DNA of 64,000 nucleotides. Source: Amyloporia xantha (lineage: Eukaryota > Basidiomycota > Agaricomycetes > Polyporales > Adustoporiaceae). Each line of letters starts with the position of its first letter. Within the stretch, counting starts at the first letter, position 1. Under the pieces are notes generated by a model. That model was not told the origin of the DNA. It saw only the letters and a program-made list of their open reading frames with translations, and made no database searches. Of this stretch, positions 11,504 to 26,930 are shown piece by piece. Position numbers and translations under genes: made by a program. The stretch is taken from positions 434,001 through 498,000 of the forward strand of contig JAYKKR010000025.1 in assembly GCA_036971615.1 (NCBI GenBank), in the 5' to 3' direction.

Positions 11504-13626
11504 CAAACCCAGAATATAGTTTGCTCGCTGAAATGTAAAGGGCTGTAGAGCAGAAATACTGCAGATACACATCACCCGATATTTCTTGGGGCCGCACACG
11601 TTCCCATCGACCATGTGTATCTTGTTGTACCTAATGAGTCTGGGGAAGGAACTGAATATCAGCATGGACGCCCGCAATGATACGATCAAGCTTCTGATTC
11701 CTACAAGTGGCCGAGGCCGGGTGTCCGAACGACGCCCTTGAGATCAAAGCAACGACAAATTACGTTGAACATATAAGGGCAGAAAGTGTGTCGAAGGCGT
11801 CAGAATCCAGACCTTTACAAATTTAGGCAGGTAAACGAGGTCTAATGAAACAGATAGAACTAGTGCATAGATATGGTCGAACCTGTCCGAAACGGTTCCC
11901 GTGAACCATCAAGTATCGCCGTCCTGCATGCCGAATACGTCCATGGTCATATCATGTCTGAACCCACGCGGGACAAGGAGAAGAGAACGATTAGAAATGG
12001 GTCAATCTCCACAACGTGAAAGGTACTATACAAATTGAAAATAGTAGTGATTTCCAATATAAATCCGGTGCCTTTGGCATCTTGATATGGTGTCCAACAT
12101 AACTCAGATTTACACGGCAAGATTGTCACCCTACGATAGCTCCATATGCACTGCGTTGACCCTGAGGTCTGTTTCCGATCATCGTCGGACGATACTGTAA
12201 GATGCGGGGACGAATGCCCTCCGGGGGGTAGACCAGCGGATGGTGCGCCTACGACCCCTCCATTAGACTTCACGAGGTGAATGAATGAATGGCTAATACA
12301 CGCCCTTCTTTGAAAGCACACGGCCGTGGATGTCTGATGAGTTGTCCTGGATAGCTCCCTAGGCATCAACGTGAGTTGGAGCAACTGTGACCAGGCTCGT
12401 ATTCTTGTCGGTTGGGTTACTTGACCAATTAAGCAACATTCACGACCGGGCCTAACAAATACAGGGCGTAATCCATGCTCCCGCAATCGCGCGCGAGGAA
12501 CACACCTACTGGCCTGGGCTCTGAAAGAAATGGAATTAGGGTTCGTCTGCAGTGCCCTATTTCCTGAACCACAGGTGCGGAACTGTACAGTGGTAAGCAT
12601 TAGCGGTGACCAGCGCCCTACGTTGACAGATTTCAAGACAAGAATTGAATGCGCTTCCTGGCCGTGCCCCTGAAAGTCAGATTTTGAAACTAGTAGGGAT
12701 GTTGTCACATACTGGGACGCTCATTAGTCATAGAGCATGTACTTCCACGCTGAAAGTGCAGATTTGAAGATTCGATGCGGTCAAAGCTAATATACCACAA
12801 GGCTGCACGGAAATCAATCTTCATGTTGCAATGATGAGTGGCGCAGTCGGGATTATGTCGCATCCTTGCGGGTAACGATAAGCTTCATCACTGCCATGGA
12901 GTCCAAGAAAGGTGCAGATGTCCGGTGCTGAAATTCAACGGAAGTGAACATTTTTGGCTTCAGCGTCAGGTGTTTCTTGCCCGAGCTAGCATTTTGCATA
13001 AGAATTTGTAGCCAGGCACGCGATAACATAGTTCTGTCATGTTTTAAAATGAGTGCTTGCATGCCATTATCAAGATAACTCGGATCCCGAAAGAGTTGAA
13101 TGCGGATAATGGAGAAAAACATACGACGCCCGGTCGGGAATATTGAACTGGACAGTGTGCGGTCAAACTTTTCCGGACCTGCTGTTCGCAGACGCTAGGA
13201 GAACATCTCTCTGAAACCAGTCGCGTTCAGACCGTATAATATCACCCTATTCATCAAGAGACGATGACGAGAGGGGAGCTATCAAAATACAAAATCCATA
13301 CCAAGGTGTGAGGAGATCGTGACATGCAGCGGAAGAAGTGCTGTAATCGCATGTGCGCTGGCAGGCAAGTACCTATACTTCGTCCTCGCAATTTCTGCCA
13401 TACTTGTTTTTCTGAACGTTGACCACGATTGAGAGCAATCAGCGGCGATTAGCCTAGCTAGTTATCACCAACAGCATTGAGAGACGGGCGCTCAGTGAGA
13501 GGTCGCGGGAGATGCTCTGGCAATGGCATGACCCAAATTGGCTCGAGCCCTCCACCGTCGTCCTTCGCCGTTCCCATCGTCATCGTCGAAATCCCCCTCG
13601 TCTCTATCTGAAGTGCTAGCTGAACA
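11504..13626. other. 2.1 kb intergenic region with one doubtful long open frame
   Basis: The largest open frame (11947-12708, minus, 253 codons) begins with GTG; its first ATG would give about 217 aa. Its composition is not clearly coding and no domain is recognised. A second minus frame (12853-13122) is likewise unplaced. It may be chance, an orphan gene, or old decayed sequence. Confidence 0.3.
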
Positions 13627-14590
13627 ATGTCCAACTCAACAGAGCAGTCCTTTCGGAGTAATCTTTCTCAGTTCCGCTGGGCGCAGGGCAATGGTACCAC
13701 TCAAGCACAGGAAACGGAGCCCCAGCCTGGGCGGTTCGCGCGGTTCTATAATGCTATTGGGGGTGGTTATGTGCCGCTGCGCTCGAGTGAGCGGTCGAAC
13801 GACGAGGAAGCATATTTTGCGTTATCGAGATGGGAGAGGTAAGTGAATGATGCCTATGCTAGTGGTTCAATCGCGCTAAATGTTACGTGAATCTGGCGTG
13901 GACGCTGCATTGGTCAAACGCGTTGTTGAATCGTCCGCCGGAAGACTGCTCGGATTCGGAGGATGCTTACTCGGTGCTGCCGTATGCTTCTTCGTTGCGT
14001 TCTTGACGTTGCCATTGCTGGCACTACGGCCAGCGAAGTTCGCCCTCGCTTTCAGGTATGCTGCGGGGCTCCAAGAAATCTCATCGCCATCATCCACTGA
14101 TATATGCATTGTACAGCTTGGGTAGTTTGTTGGTCATGTTTGGGTGAGAGCATGCGTCATTCGTCTGATTGTCCGTACATGCTGAATGATACGTCTTGCA
14201 CAGATTCTCCGTCCTCATTGGACCCATAAACCATATGAAGCATCTCGTTTCGAGAGAACGATTACCCTTCTCTTTCGCCTATCTCGCAAGTTTAGGACTT
14301 ACCTTATATTTTTCACTTGGAGTGCGCTTCTAATCACATCGTATTCTGCCCGCCCATAAATTGACATGTTTTACTACTTTCCAGGCACACTCTTACATTG
14401 GCTCTCTAATATGCGCAATAGCTCAAGTGTGTAGACTTGGTTTTACTCCGCTTGTATATGAGCTAATCGTTCAGCGTAGGTTGTCGCGTTGGTTTCTTAC
14501 GTTCTTGCGTATTTCCCGGGAGGCGTCACAACCCTCCGCTTCGGCTCGCAGATGGCATTGCGTGGCGCCGGCAGTCTACTTCCCTTCTAG
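13627..14590 (+). CDS. SFT2: SFT2-like vesicle transport protein
   Basis: Small tetraspan membrane protein of the Got1/Sft2 family, known in yeast to act in fusion of retrograde vesicles with the Golgi. Six exons join in frame to 206 aa: 13627-13838, 13945-14055, 14117-14143 (27 nt), 14204-14321, 14385-14426, 14480-14590. The N-terminus is hydrophilic with Ser/Gln/Glu, then SRWERLLGFGGC leads into four hydrophobic segments: LLGAAVCFFVAFLTL; SLGSLLVMFGFSVLIGP; LASLGLTLYFSLG; and AQVVALVSYVLAYFPGG. The protein ends with FGSQMALRGAGSLLPF, a hallmark of the family. The NUP192 gene ends about 130 bp downstream on the other strand, so the two converge. Confidence 0.93.
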
Positions 14591-14721
14591 GATATCCACG
14601 CATGCGTCAGGTGTCCATACATGGGACCGGCGGAAAGTATTGTGCGACTGATATATATATTAGCTACATTTTGTTCATCTTGACTGTCATCACTGTCATG
14701 TACCAAAAGTCATGGATCGGA

Positions 14722-17700
14722 TCATTGCCCGTTTTGTGTCTCGTCAAGTTCGTCATGCAGTCCTGCCGTGTCCTTCAACCTTCGCGACATGATTTCAACA
14801 TAGCTCTCGTAGGATTGCCAATCTTTTCCCAGCGTGCCCTCCGTCTGTACAATGCAATCAGATCGGGTATCGTACTAACTGGGTCGCACGCACCAAATCT
14901 AACGTCTGCAACCGCTGCAGCATAGGCACGAGCTTTCTCGCCGCTTCTGCTTTCAGTGTATCGCTATCAGGAGACAATGCAAAGCGCATAGTGTGCGATA
15001 TTGAACCCTTCAGATCCGGATTGTTTATATGCCGTCCTTCACAGTAGAATAGCAAATGTCGCCAAAGTAGTAGCAGGAGCATTTCCAAAGAGTCTGCGAA
15101 GACGTCAGGTCAGAGATATCATCTCGTCTCAAGGTGATGTGAGCGTACTGAGTGTCATTTGCGACCGGCGGCTTGCCTGCTTACGCCAGCGACCAAGCTC
15201 CCGACTAATGAGTGATTGCTTCTGTCGCATGTCCAGATTTTCTAACAGTGTCTGATCGGACACAGATACAATCTATATACACTCGCCAAGTTCAATGTTT
15301 GACATGCTCAGCTACTGCGAGGAACGTACCTCGTGGACATTGTCAACCCTAATATAATCACGCGACGCAAGCTCAGCGGAGAGGTCCGCAATCTGCTTCA
15401 ATGAGTTGGCGAGATCATCGCAAAGGTGGTTGAGGGCTTCAATCGCATCACCGATGGTCGGCACAGTGGCTATAGAGTATCTCATCGCTGAGTGATTATC
15501 ATGTATGTTTTAAACAAAATCACCGACCGAGAAAGCGGGAAGACCGCTCTTCCTGCCTGGCTGTCGTGACCACGGGCGATAATACGAGTGTGAATTCTGG
15601 TTCTGCACATTGATCAATTACACGCTCCGCTGAGGAGTCTAGGATTATGCTTACCTGTAAACTCACTCGCTGAGCCCAGGTAAGCAATGAGGGCTCTTCG
15701 CAAAAGGCTGTCCTGTTGGTGAACGGCAGCACGGAACTTGGTATCAGCACCCAAACCTGCAATGCCAATAAGCATGTCGAGATTGGATAGGCACTGATAC
15801 AAGCTGTCCTTACCTGGCCCGATCATACTTGCATCCAGCAGCTCTGCATCCGTCTGCGGTCTCACTCTGTCAGACCAGTGGCGATTATTTAGACATCTCG
15901 CCGCTAGACCACAGATCGCCGAATGAATTCCTCCGAATCCCGAATTTGACAGCTTGAGGAAATCATTATTATCAAGTGTCATATGTCCATGTTGAAGACT
16001 TACCAGTTCTGTCTTTGCAACCAATGGAAGGACATTCGCACAAAGCGATACAAGGAGACGAATCTCTTCCAACACTGGGAGGGAAAGCTCATCAACCTCG
16101 TTCTTGAGAAGTATAATTATGGTGTCGCAATGGCTTGACAGGAATTGAAGAGCCTGTGAGAGAAGGAAATCAATATCGTTTCGTGGGTTCAGAGGGTCAA
16201 CAAACATGATTCGCAGCCGTTGCATGTCTGCTACCGAGTGTGACAAGTAGTCCAACCGCAACCTGAAGCGTTGGAAGGAAGAGCTGGTGGTATCGCTGGA
16301 TAGCAGAGGGTAAGAACGTATCATTGTCTGTCGCAGGAGCTAAATTAGTAATCTGTAAACACAATGACGAAGAAAGTCTCCGTACCTATGAAGGCTTGAT
16401 CTGCTTCTGGACGAGCGTCCAAATACTCACAGTCAGCGAGGACAGGAATGACTCTGGCTTCCAGAAGTCGCTCGGCTCCTTGTCGGGTCTGTGCCATACG
16501 GATCAACAAAGACATTTTGGCTTCATATACGTAAAGGGAATTTAAGTCATCTGGGCTTGTCGTGAGATGCGCACGAATTCAGAGATGAAGGCATAGCGCA
16601 CCTGGATCAGGCTTTAATACTGCTTGCAATCGCAAGTCTGACTCCTTTAGCCCGCCTACGAAGCCAGAAAGGAACCCATGCCGAGTCAACGCTTGAAGCA
16701 CCATCGGGTGCTTTTCCAATCGAGAGAGCCGGACCAGAGAATCAAGCAATATGAACGCAACGGTTTTCCATACTTCGGTTCCGTCAATAGCGTCCCGAGA
16801 GATGATCGCGACTAAACGCTCCATGCCATTTTTGAAGACGGCCAAACTGCCATGGACGAGGGCTGACGTAGAGCCTGATGAACCTCCTAGCCGACTGGAT
16901 GGCATAATCGAGGACATGCCATCGCTGCTGAGATCATCTCTACTGCCAGATGAAGCAAACGAAGCCGAGAGATCCATCAGGCTCGCATCGGGCTCCTGTA
17001 GCGCATCAGACGACATCACTAAGTTCAGGTAGTTGATGATCGACGCATACAGATTGCCCCGGACGAACTCCAGATGACCATTATCCATGACACATTCCAG
17101 TATACTGCGTAGAAGAGCATATAGACGCTCTGCAGGAAGCGAGCCTGCCTCCACGTCCCCACCGGCAGACTGTAAAATGACTTGATGGTGCCTATCTTCT
17201 CGCAATTTGGTAATAGTCGACAGCATAACTTCGGCCAGCAGCACTGCAGTGGATTCTTGAACATTAGCCGAACGGAGAGTCAACGGGATGACATGTAGCA
17301 AGTCGAAGAGCATATTCTCGCGGCGATCATGCGGGAGTCGTTCGAAACACTTCATGAGACACATATCCAAGACTCGTCTCCATGCTTCATAGCCACCAGC
17401 AGCGGCATGCCTAATTTCCCGACGATGATTCTCAACAGCGCAGCTCTCCATGATATAGGTTGTTTCTGCCAGCAGTTGTTCCAGGTGGGTAGGGGTGATG
17501 ATGTGATTCTGCATATGCAATGTACGTCTTGCCAAATTCAATAGCGACAGTAGAGCGTTCCGGTCCACGATCTCGCACCCAGACTCATCTACACGTATAC
17601 AGCTTTGCAGGTTCAACTGTGCGAGGAACTGTAGCTCGACAGGCTGGACAGTCAAACTATCCGACCAATCGAAATCCAAGGACTGGAGGAACTCGATCAT

Positions 17701-20700
17701 CCTTAGATGGGATTGGCCCACTTCATGGAAAGGCCTTAATGCATCCTGGTCCCAGTTTTCGGTGGTGTCCTCCATATGGTCCTCTTCATTGCCAAACAAC
17801 AGTTCGAGCAACTCCGCAACACTCTTGTGATGACCTTTGTTTGTGAGGACATGTAGCTCCAGCGCTACGAGATCAAGGATCCAAGAACGTAATCGCAGGA
17901 AAGCAGCAAGGCTGTTCACAGTAGTGGTGACTCGTGAACCGTCATTATACATGGCCTCGATAGATGGTTGTCGATCAGTCGCCGGGACCTTGAATGGAAT
18001 GGCAGCGAGGTGGCGAGCAAAGAAGTCTTCACGAGTACGCAGATATCGCATGATGAATTCAGAGGTCCGCGGATGTTGGCATAGCTGATAGATGACATGA
18101 TAGCATCGTTCAGCTAGTGCAGGAAGAGTGACGAAGAGTGGCTCGGATGATAAAGCCTGACGTCGGCCATGTCCCTTACCCTTGAGCCGTGGTACTCCCA
18201 CGTTGAGTACATCGATAATAGAATGGATGCAAGAACGCCGAGCACCAAGAGCGTGTGGATCCTGGACTTGACTCTCGGAGGTCGCTCCGCCGAATAGAAG
18301 AAAATGGGCCACGTTGGGATATGGTCGAGCTGAGTGCGTATTCTGGATGAATAAGTTTAGAACTGCCAATCTAATGGCCTGGGTGAGGGCTTCTGATGGC
18401 TCGTCAACATCTGGCGCGCCTGCACCCGTGTTTTGTTCAGCAACATTCTCTGCCACCTCCACATCCTCCAACACATCTGAATCCATGATTGACTGATATC
18501 CGTCAAGTATACGAACGGATTCATCGCTTCTGTCGATCAGGAGTGCTAATTGAGAGAAGGAAGTGGAAGCCGCAAGAGCTGTTACAATCTTGACGCTAAG
18601 CAGCATCAGTTCTGGGTAGGTCGGATAAGCCACGTACGCCGCGACTGCTGGAACATGTTCTGGAGAATAGGATAGGGCCTGGTCGAATCTGACGAAGTAG
18701 GATACGGGTGGTACTTCACCTGTGATTGACGTATCATTGACTTCCGATAGCAACGGCAGCAGAACGTCTAGGAAGATATCTTGAACTTCTAGGACGCGAT
18801 GTATCATCCGCAGTACACGGACAATAGTAGTCCGGAAGTAAGGTTCCTCCTCTGCAAGGCCTCTGTCGAACCCATCAAGGCCTTCCACAAGATATGAAAG
18901 TAAGCTGCTTTGAAGAGAAGAAGGCGTGAGCATCCGCTTCATGATGTCGTATCCTGGATGAACTGCGAGCTGTAGTAAAGCATCGCCCTTGGGTTGGAGT
19001 TCCTCCACATTGGCCACTAAAGACTCGAGATCATAACTGGCCAAGCAACGCTCCATGAAGCATAAACATAAGTCGTTGGTTCGCCACCGATCTGTCGGCC
19101 GTAGATATTCCCTTCCGTTGATCCTGGAGAACACATTGTCGATAACAAAGGACGAAAAGGGGCCGATACCTGGCTGTCTGTATGGATGGCCGAGAGTCTC
19201 TGGAATAGTGTTAATCGGTTCCGCGTCGGCAACACGATCCCTCAAAGGAATGCTCTTGGGCGTGTGGACAAGAGTGCTCAGCAAGTTCAAGAATGGGATA
19301 GTGGCGGGGTACATTTTGTAGACAGCCTCCACTTCATCCAACTCAACTTCGACTCCTTTGACTGCGGGTAATGAGCTCCCCATACCTGGATTGACTCGAA
19401 CGTTGATGACCTCCATCCTCTCCATCAGGGTCCAGACAGTTCGACATATCTCCACACCAGGCACGCCCGCCCCCGGTTCGCAGAACGCCGCCAACGTCTC
19501 AAATATTGCTCCCTTTAACTCAAGCGGTATGCCGAGTGGAATAAGAGAGACCAACGTAGGGATGGCGCGAAAGCGGGCATGACTACTGATGGTAATGCGG
19601 ACAGCAACAGAATGAGTGACGACTGTTGATAGCAAGCGAAGGAACGCCTGGGCAAGTAAGACGTCTTGCTGGGTGAATGCTAATTGCTGTGAAGGAGGCT
19701 GTGGAGGCTGAGCCTGCCATGACTGTGACGTAGGGAATGTGGACTGAGATGCACCCACTCCTTGCGGAGTTGCCTGGGTGTTGCGAGGACCGGAACCAGC
19801 TGCAACCCAAGAGTCAAGTAATCCAAAGATAGCACCCCACGATACAACTGGGCCCGTGCTAAGATGGGGGGATGAAGCAGAGGGAAGAGAATTTCCAGGA
19901 ACGACGTCACCTCCGCCCCGCGCCAAGAAGTTGTATGTCAGTTCACTGCATTGCTGGCCATTTGCCAGACCACCGAGCATATCATACAACGCCATCAGCA
20001 TGTCGACGTCTCGCGCTTGAGTAGACCAAACTGCCCACTGCAGGAACGCGGGCAGCTTGCCAGAATTTGACTCTGCAGATAGGCTATATGTTGACCGACG
20101 TCCGTCCGGGACCACACCCCCTCCCCAGAAGTGCAATGCCCTCTCTGGAGGCAGAGCGGAGTACAGCAGCCCGATCAGCGAGAAGAGCACTGCCATGTCA
20201 TTTCGAGGCGATGCACTGGGCCTCTCTGGTTCCGATGGGACACTGGGAGCGAAGCGTGAATGCGTATTTGATGAGCGGAACATCCTTGATCGATCAGTAC
20301 GTGTGCCAGCAAGAAGTAAGTCTTCCTGTCTTTGCTTGATCTTGCGCAGTTCTGAGGAGGCCTGTGTGATGAGCGAACGTATGAGAACTTCGCAAGCCTC
20401 TAGAATTGCTGGCTTGAACTCCTCCGATGGAAACTCGGGCGATGAATCCTGCTCTTGTTGTGAGAGAAGAGTAGCGGCGAACGAGGTAGCGAGATACGCG
20501 ACTTGCTTCTGCTGTAACAGAGCAACCATGCGTAGAAGGTATGTGAAGCAATCTCCCTGCACCGCATTCCATATCTGCATTTCAAGCTCCTCAGTCTTGA
20601 ACCCGTCCGCGTTTTCTAAAGACGGATTACGATGTCGCATCTCTGTCAGGAATAATGTCCACTTCAGCAGGATCGTCGCCTTCAGCCCCGGCTCCTTCCA

Positions 20701-21750
20701 TTGGGTCGCCACATCAAACTTCTTCCTCATGTACGGCATGAAACCTTTGTCGGAGACGAGCATTTTCCGCGCACGACCCCCGGTTGATTCAGGCTGGACC
20801 AAATCGAAAATTGATAGGACAGCGGGCAGTATATAGAAAGTCATTGGATGGCGCGGATTAGCATCCAGCCAGTCAATCAGCTTTGGCAAATCATTTGGAG
20901 AGATGTAGCCCAGGCGGCCAAGGAAGTAGAGAGCTGTTGCCAGCGTGCGCCGTTCATATCTGAGTGATTCGCATCGTGCGTTCAAGATGTCCGCGCCCAG
21001 GTTAGCGGCATTGCCTACCCCCCACCATATAGATATCAGCTCACTGGTATACGGTCACGCTGACTGTGATGAAGAAACACTTACCTTGTGACGAGGGCGC
21101 CACAGTGTCACTTCTCGCATTCTGTCTCGCCGCCTGAGCCTTTGCGAGAACATTGCCGAGGTTGTGAATCTCCTGAAAGATCCTTACAGGTAGGGACAGC
21201 CCGCTAATTGGGAGCAATTGTTGCCGAACAAAGAGATCCAATCGGATAAAGAGGCCAGGAGCGTCGCTATTCTCTCCGATCTCAGCGGCTTCGAAAAGGT
21301 AACGAAGACAATCGGCAAGCTGACGGCGTCTGAGGTGGAATTCAAGGATAGTGGCCTCAATGCATCGCTCTGGAGCAAGGTTGGGATTTTCTGACATGAC
21401 ATCTTCGAGGAGGCCCGCGACGTAGCGCTCGGAACAATCCAATTGTTGGGAGAGGAACATGGCTTGCCGCGCAAAATCAGCGTTCACTGCTAATGATCTT
21501 CCACCGACCATTATTTTTCCTGTGTTATTTTACATGAGCTATTCGTATTTTGCAGCATAAATGCTCACGAACACGTACCTGATTCAAGTTCACGCTGCTC
21601 CTGTGGATTGCGAGGACCGATGTTGAATAGGTTGGTTAAGTGTGGCTTGTTGGCCATGAGCTCCTCGAAGAACTCCTGCTCTCCATTCTGCAAGCCTCGA
21701 GAGCTGAACGCCGACAACAGAACCGACCGCAGCTGGGATACAGAAGCCAT
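14722..21750 (-). CDS. NUP192: Large inner-ring nucleoporin NUP192/NUP205
   Basis: Scaffold nucleoporin of the nuclear pore inner ring; all-helical superhelical protein, roughly 2,000-2,100 aa once introns are removed. N-terminus: LRSVLLSAFSSRGLQNGEQE and ELMANKPHLTNLFNIGPRNP (about 21600-21730), then a second exon (21041-21511 area). The main exon spans about 16579-20985 (over 1,400 codons, open throughout), followed by smaller exons at about 16330-16560, 15650-16300, 15540-15600, 15360-15490, 15150-15250, 14900-15095 and 14722-14865. The last exons include SLEMLLLLLW and end in a stop at 14722. Two ATGs are possible: 21903, which would overlap the NAA30 start codon, and 21750. I prefer 21750, because family-like sequence begins there and the extra 51 residues are charged and low-complexity. 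Several antisense open frames inside the main exon are shadows. Confidence 0.93.
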
Positions 21751-21901
21751 AGATGTCGAGGTCGTAGTGGTCGGCGGTTGAACGCGCTCGTGGACCACAC
21801 TGGACGCGACGCGTTCTAAGCGCGCGTGGACGTGATCTTCTACCTCGCGTTCGCTGTCTTTCCCAGAGCCTGCACTTTTGTCTTGTTTCTTTTCTACCAC
21901 C
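21751..21901. promoter_or_regulatory. Very short bidirectional promoter, NUP192 / NAA30
   Basis: If NUP192 starts at 21750, only about 150 bp separate it from the NAA30 ATG at 21902. If the upstream NUP192 ATG were used, the two start codons would overlap in the palindrome CATG (21901-21904). No TATA box is evident. Confidence 0.45.
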
Positions 21902-22727
21902 ATGTCTTCAATTATTTACCGGCAGTACACGGGCGAGTCTGATTTGCCTCACATCATGTCACTCGTTCAATATGAACTGAGCGAGCCGTATGTCATATAC
22001 ACCTATCGGTACTTTCTACGACAGTGGTGAGACCCCTCTGTAATCTCGGTTTCGTTCCGCGAGTTCACGCAAATACGCAGGCCCCACCTATCCTTCCTTG
22101 TGAGCAACTGACCAGCACGATGCGGCGACAATTTGGTGAACACGACTATCCAGGCTTATCCAGATGAGTCGTCCGACCCTGTAGGTGTCATCGTCTGCAA
22201 GCAGAGCATGCACAAAGACGTCACCAACAGAGGGTATATCGCTATGCTGAGCGTGCACAAAAACTGGCGCAAACGCGGAATTGGTGAGTGTCGTGCTTGT
22301 CTGGCATTTTGCGCTCCAGACGTCGATGCCGCCATGATAGCGAGCACTCTTGTGCGGCGGTCACTCGAGGCAATGAAAAGTTGCATGGAGTTGAGGAGGT
22401 GAGTTCATAACACTCTAGTATTTACGTCGATGGGATGTTAATAATTGCTGCCGCCAGGTCGTGCTCGAGACAGAATACGACAACGCAGCAGCACTCTCGC
22501 TGTACGAATCACTGGGCTTCATACGAGAGAAGCGGCTATTTCGATTTTACCTCAATGGCAAGGATGCATTCCGATTAGTCCTCGTCGTATCGCCGAACGA
22601 TACGGAAGACGAAAACGACCCTCCACCTGAACCTATCCAGGTGAAGCCATTGTATCTCGCCCCTCCCAGAATGGTGTCCATTCCATCTTTACCTTACGAT
22701 TCTGATGACGACGAATCCTCACGGTGA
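21902..22727 (+). CDS. NAA30: NAA30/MAK3-like N-terminal acetyltransferase, with frameshift
   Basis: Catalytic subunit of NatC, a GNAT-fold enzyme that acetylates N-termini such as Met-Leu and Met-Ile. Exons give [74 protein letters not shown] (acetyl-CoA loop), [12 protein letters not shown], then GVEE and [42 protein letters not shown]-terminal acidic tail ends at 22727. The exon at about 22340-22398 does not stay in frame: after AMK, the expected LHGVEE lies one frame away. Adding one base to the four-A run at 22376-22379 would restore it, so this is either an assembly error or a real inactivating change. Divergent from NUP192. Confidence 0.88.
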
Positions 22728-23046
22728 ACCGGAGGTGCTGGATGGTTGCTACTTTACCTCCTCTTGTACCATATAATCGTCTCCTTGCCTGCCTTACTCC
22801 CCGCTCTGTCTAAGTGTACGACGCTATGTGTTCTCCTTGTATCTTGCAGCTCTAAATTATTATTGTTTGCCTTTCCTTGGACCATAAGAACTCATCTGTG
22901 CGAGCAAACAACCAAGCACATCTAGCACGCAATGCACTACAATACTCGTTATTGCCATCATCAAGCCAAGTCTATGCGTGGTAGCTGGGCCTATTATAAT
23001 TATTTTGATTCCGACGCCAATAAACAGAAAGATGCTAGGAAGTCCA

Positions 23047-25578
<2,532 letters not shown>

Positions 25579-25618
25579 GGTGGTGGTGGATGTAATGTTC
25601 GCGAACACGCGTCACGCT

Positions 25619-25624
25619 CTTATA
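25619..25624 (-). promoter_or_regulatory. TATA-like box of BiP
   Basis: AATATAAG reads on the minus strand about 40 bp upstream of the BiP ATG and just downstream of two UPRE-like sites. Confidence 0.45.
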
Positions 25625-25644
25625 TTCTCCTCTGCTTTCCAACT

Positions 25645-25656
25645 CGCCACGTCAAC
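25645..25656 (-). promoter_or_regulatory. UPRE-like site 1 in BiP promoter
   Basis: Minus strand GTTGACGTGGCG, which contains TGACGTGG, the known core bound by Hac1/XBP1-type bZIP factors of the unfolded protein response. About 67 bp upstream of the BiP ATG. Function is inferred from motif and gene identity. Confidence 0.6.
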
Positions 25657-25684
25657 ACTTTGGGACAGGCAGGACCCCGGGAAA

Positions 25685-25696
25685 CGCCACGTCAAC
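25685..25696 (-). promoter_or_regulatory. UPRE-like site 2 in BiP promoter
   Basis: Exact second copy of the same 12-mer, GTTGACGTGGCG on the minus strand, 40 bp further upstream (about four helical turns). Supports ER-stress regulation of BiP by inference. Confidence 0.6.
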
Positions 25697-25699
25697 CGC

Positions 25700-26930
25700 A
25701 TCGTCTACATCCTCGAACGTGGCATCCGTCTATAACCACACTGCGTACTACATAGGCCATTTTGTTATTTAACGTCTCAAGACCAAGGCAGCGCAGGAAT
25801 TACAAAGAAACGCTGAGCTCGACGAAGGTGTCTGGGGTCTGCCATCACTGCTCAATCGACAACTCTTTCGTCCGAGACTTTGTCAACAAACTGGCGTCTT
25901 GTCATATGTGTCAACGCGGACTGAATTTCCTAAATTTCTGCTCCATTTCACTCTCGGAAGACACTGCAAACTGTCGTGTTAGCTACGTGTCTCTCGGAGC
26001 TGATACGTTGATTTTTTTGGTTTGTGTGGCGATACACATGCTGTGTATAGTTCTTTGATCGTCTTCAATGTCACACATGCAACCCTCATCATAGGTGAGC
26101 ATGCCTACTCCCCGGGCAGGGTAGAATGACTGCAGAGCTGGAGGTATGAGTGCGGCGTGTTGTGTCAGAAGGAACAAATGGCGAACTGTTGTTCAGCACT
26201 GGCAGAGGTTGCATCGGGCATCGCAAAGCTGTACCGTGTCACACGAATAACTCTCTACCTGACCAATTGCCATATAAATGCTAAGTGAGCGCCCTCATTC
26301 GTTCCCATTTGACATTGTCTAACGGCTTGTGGGAGGCGGTGGACAACACGCTGACTTCGTATCATTTCATGCGTGCTCTCTACTATGCACACGAGCAGAG
26401 TTCGGTATCACATGAGCGTCAGGCTCATGCTCGAGACGTCTGCTATTCCATTGGTCGTGTGTCTTCATATTTCTTGTGAAGGGCACACCAATGCGAATGG
26501 AATATGGTTTCTATGAGAGATGATGGCGGAGGTATTTCGCGGATTCAAAATGCAACCTCGATTGCTATCGCTTGCGTTTCAACTGTGACTCCGTTATCAG
26601 GACTGGTTGACGGTGGTCTCTGTCCTGTTTGTCAGAAACATACGACTCTGAGGATACGGGACCACCGTGTAAAAGAAACTACGGGTCATCGCGCTGATCG
26701 CGATGGCCATAGTTTGTTTTTCAACTCCAATTTTGACCTTCCCTCTGTCATGCACGAGCCATAAAGATGCCGTTTGATGCCGATCAGGGTGGTCTGGAAC
26801 TGTGGCATGATGGGCAGAGCAACAGAACAATTGCATTGTTCTCGATACCGCATTTAAGCCCTCTACTTTATCTTATGAAGCGTACCATTCAGCCTGCCCT
26901 TCCATCACCCTTCCATCCGCCTGTTCCTCC
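25700..26930. other. Intergenic region upstream of BiP and the next gene
   Basis: Divergent spacer of about 1.2 kb. Only short open frames; no repeat or RNA gene recognised. Confidence 0.5.

Noticed and set aside
11700..11760. tRNA-like text (GGCCGAGGCCGGGTGTCCGA)
   Set aside because: No matching acceptor stem, anticodon arm or GGTTCGA T-loop could be built around it.
20057..20836. 259-codon open frame on the plus strand
   Set aside because: Lies antisense inside the large NUP192 exon; no domain; a shadow of the real coding frame.
25579..25608. Ten-residue upstream extension of BiP
   Set aside because: The upstream codon is GTG; the ATG at 25578 directly precedes a normal signal peptide.
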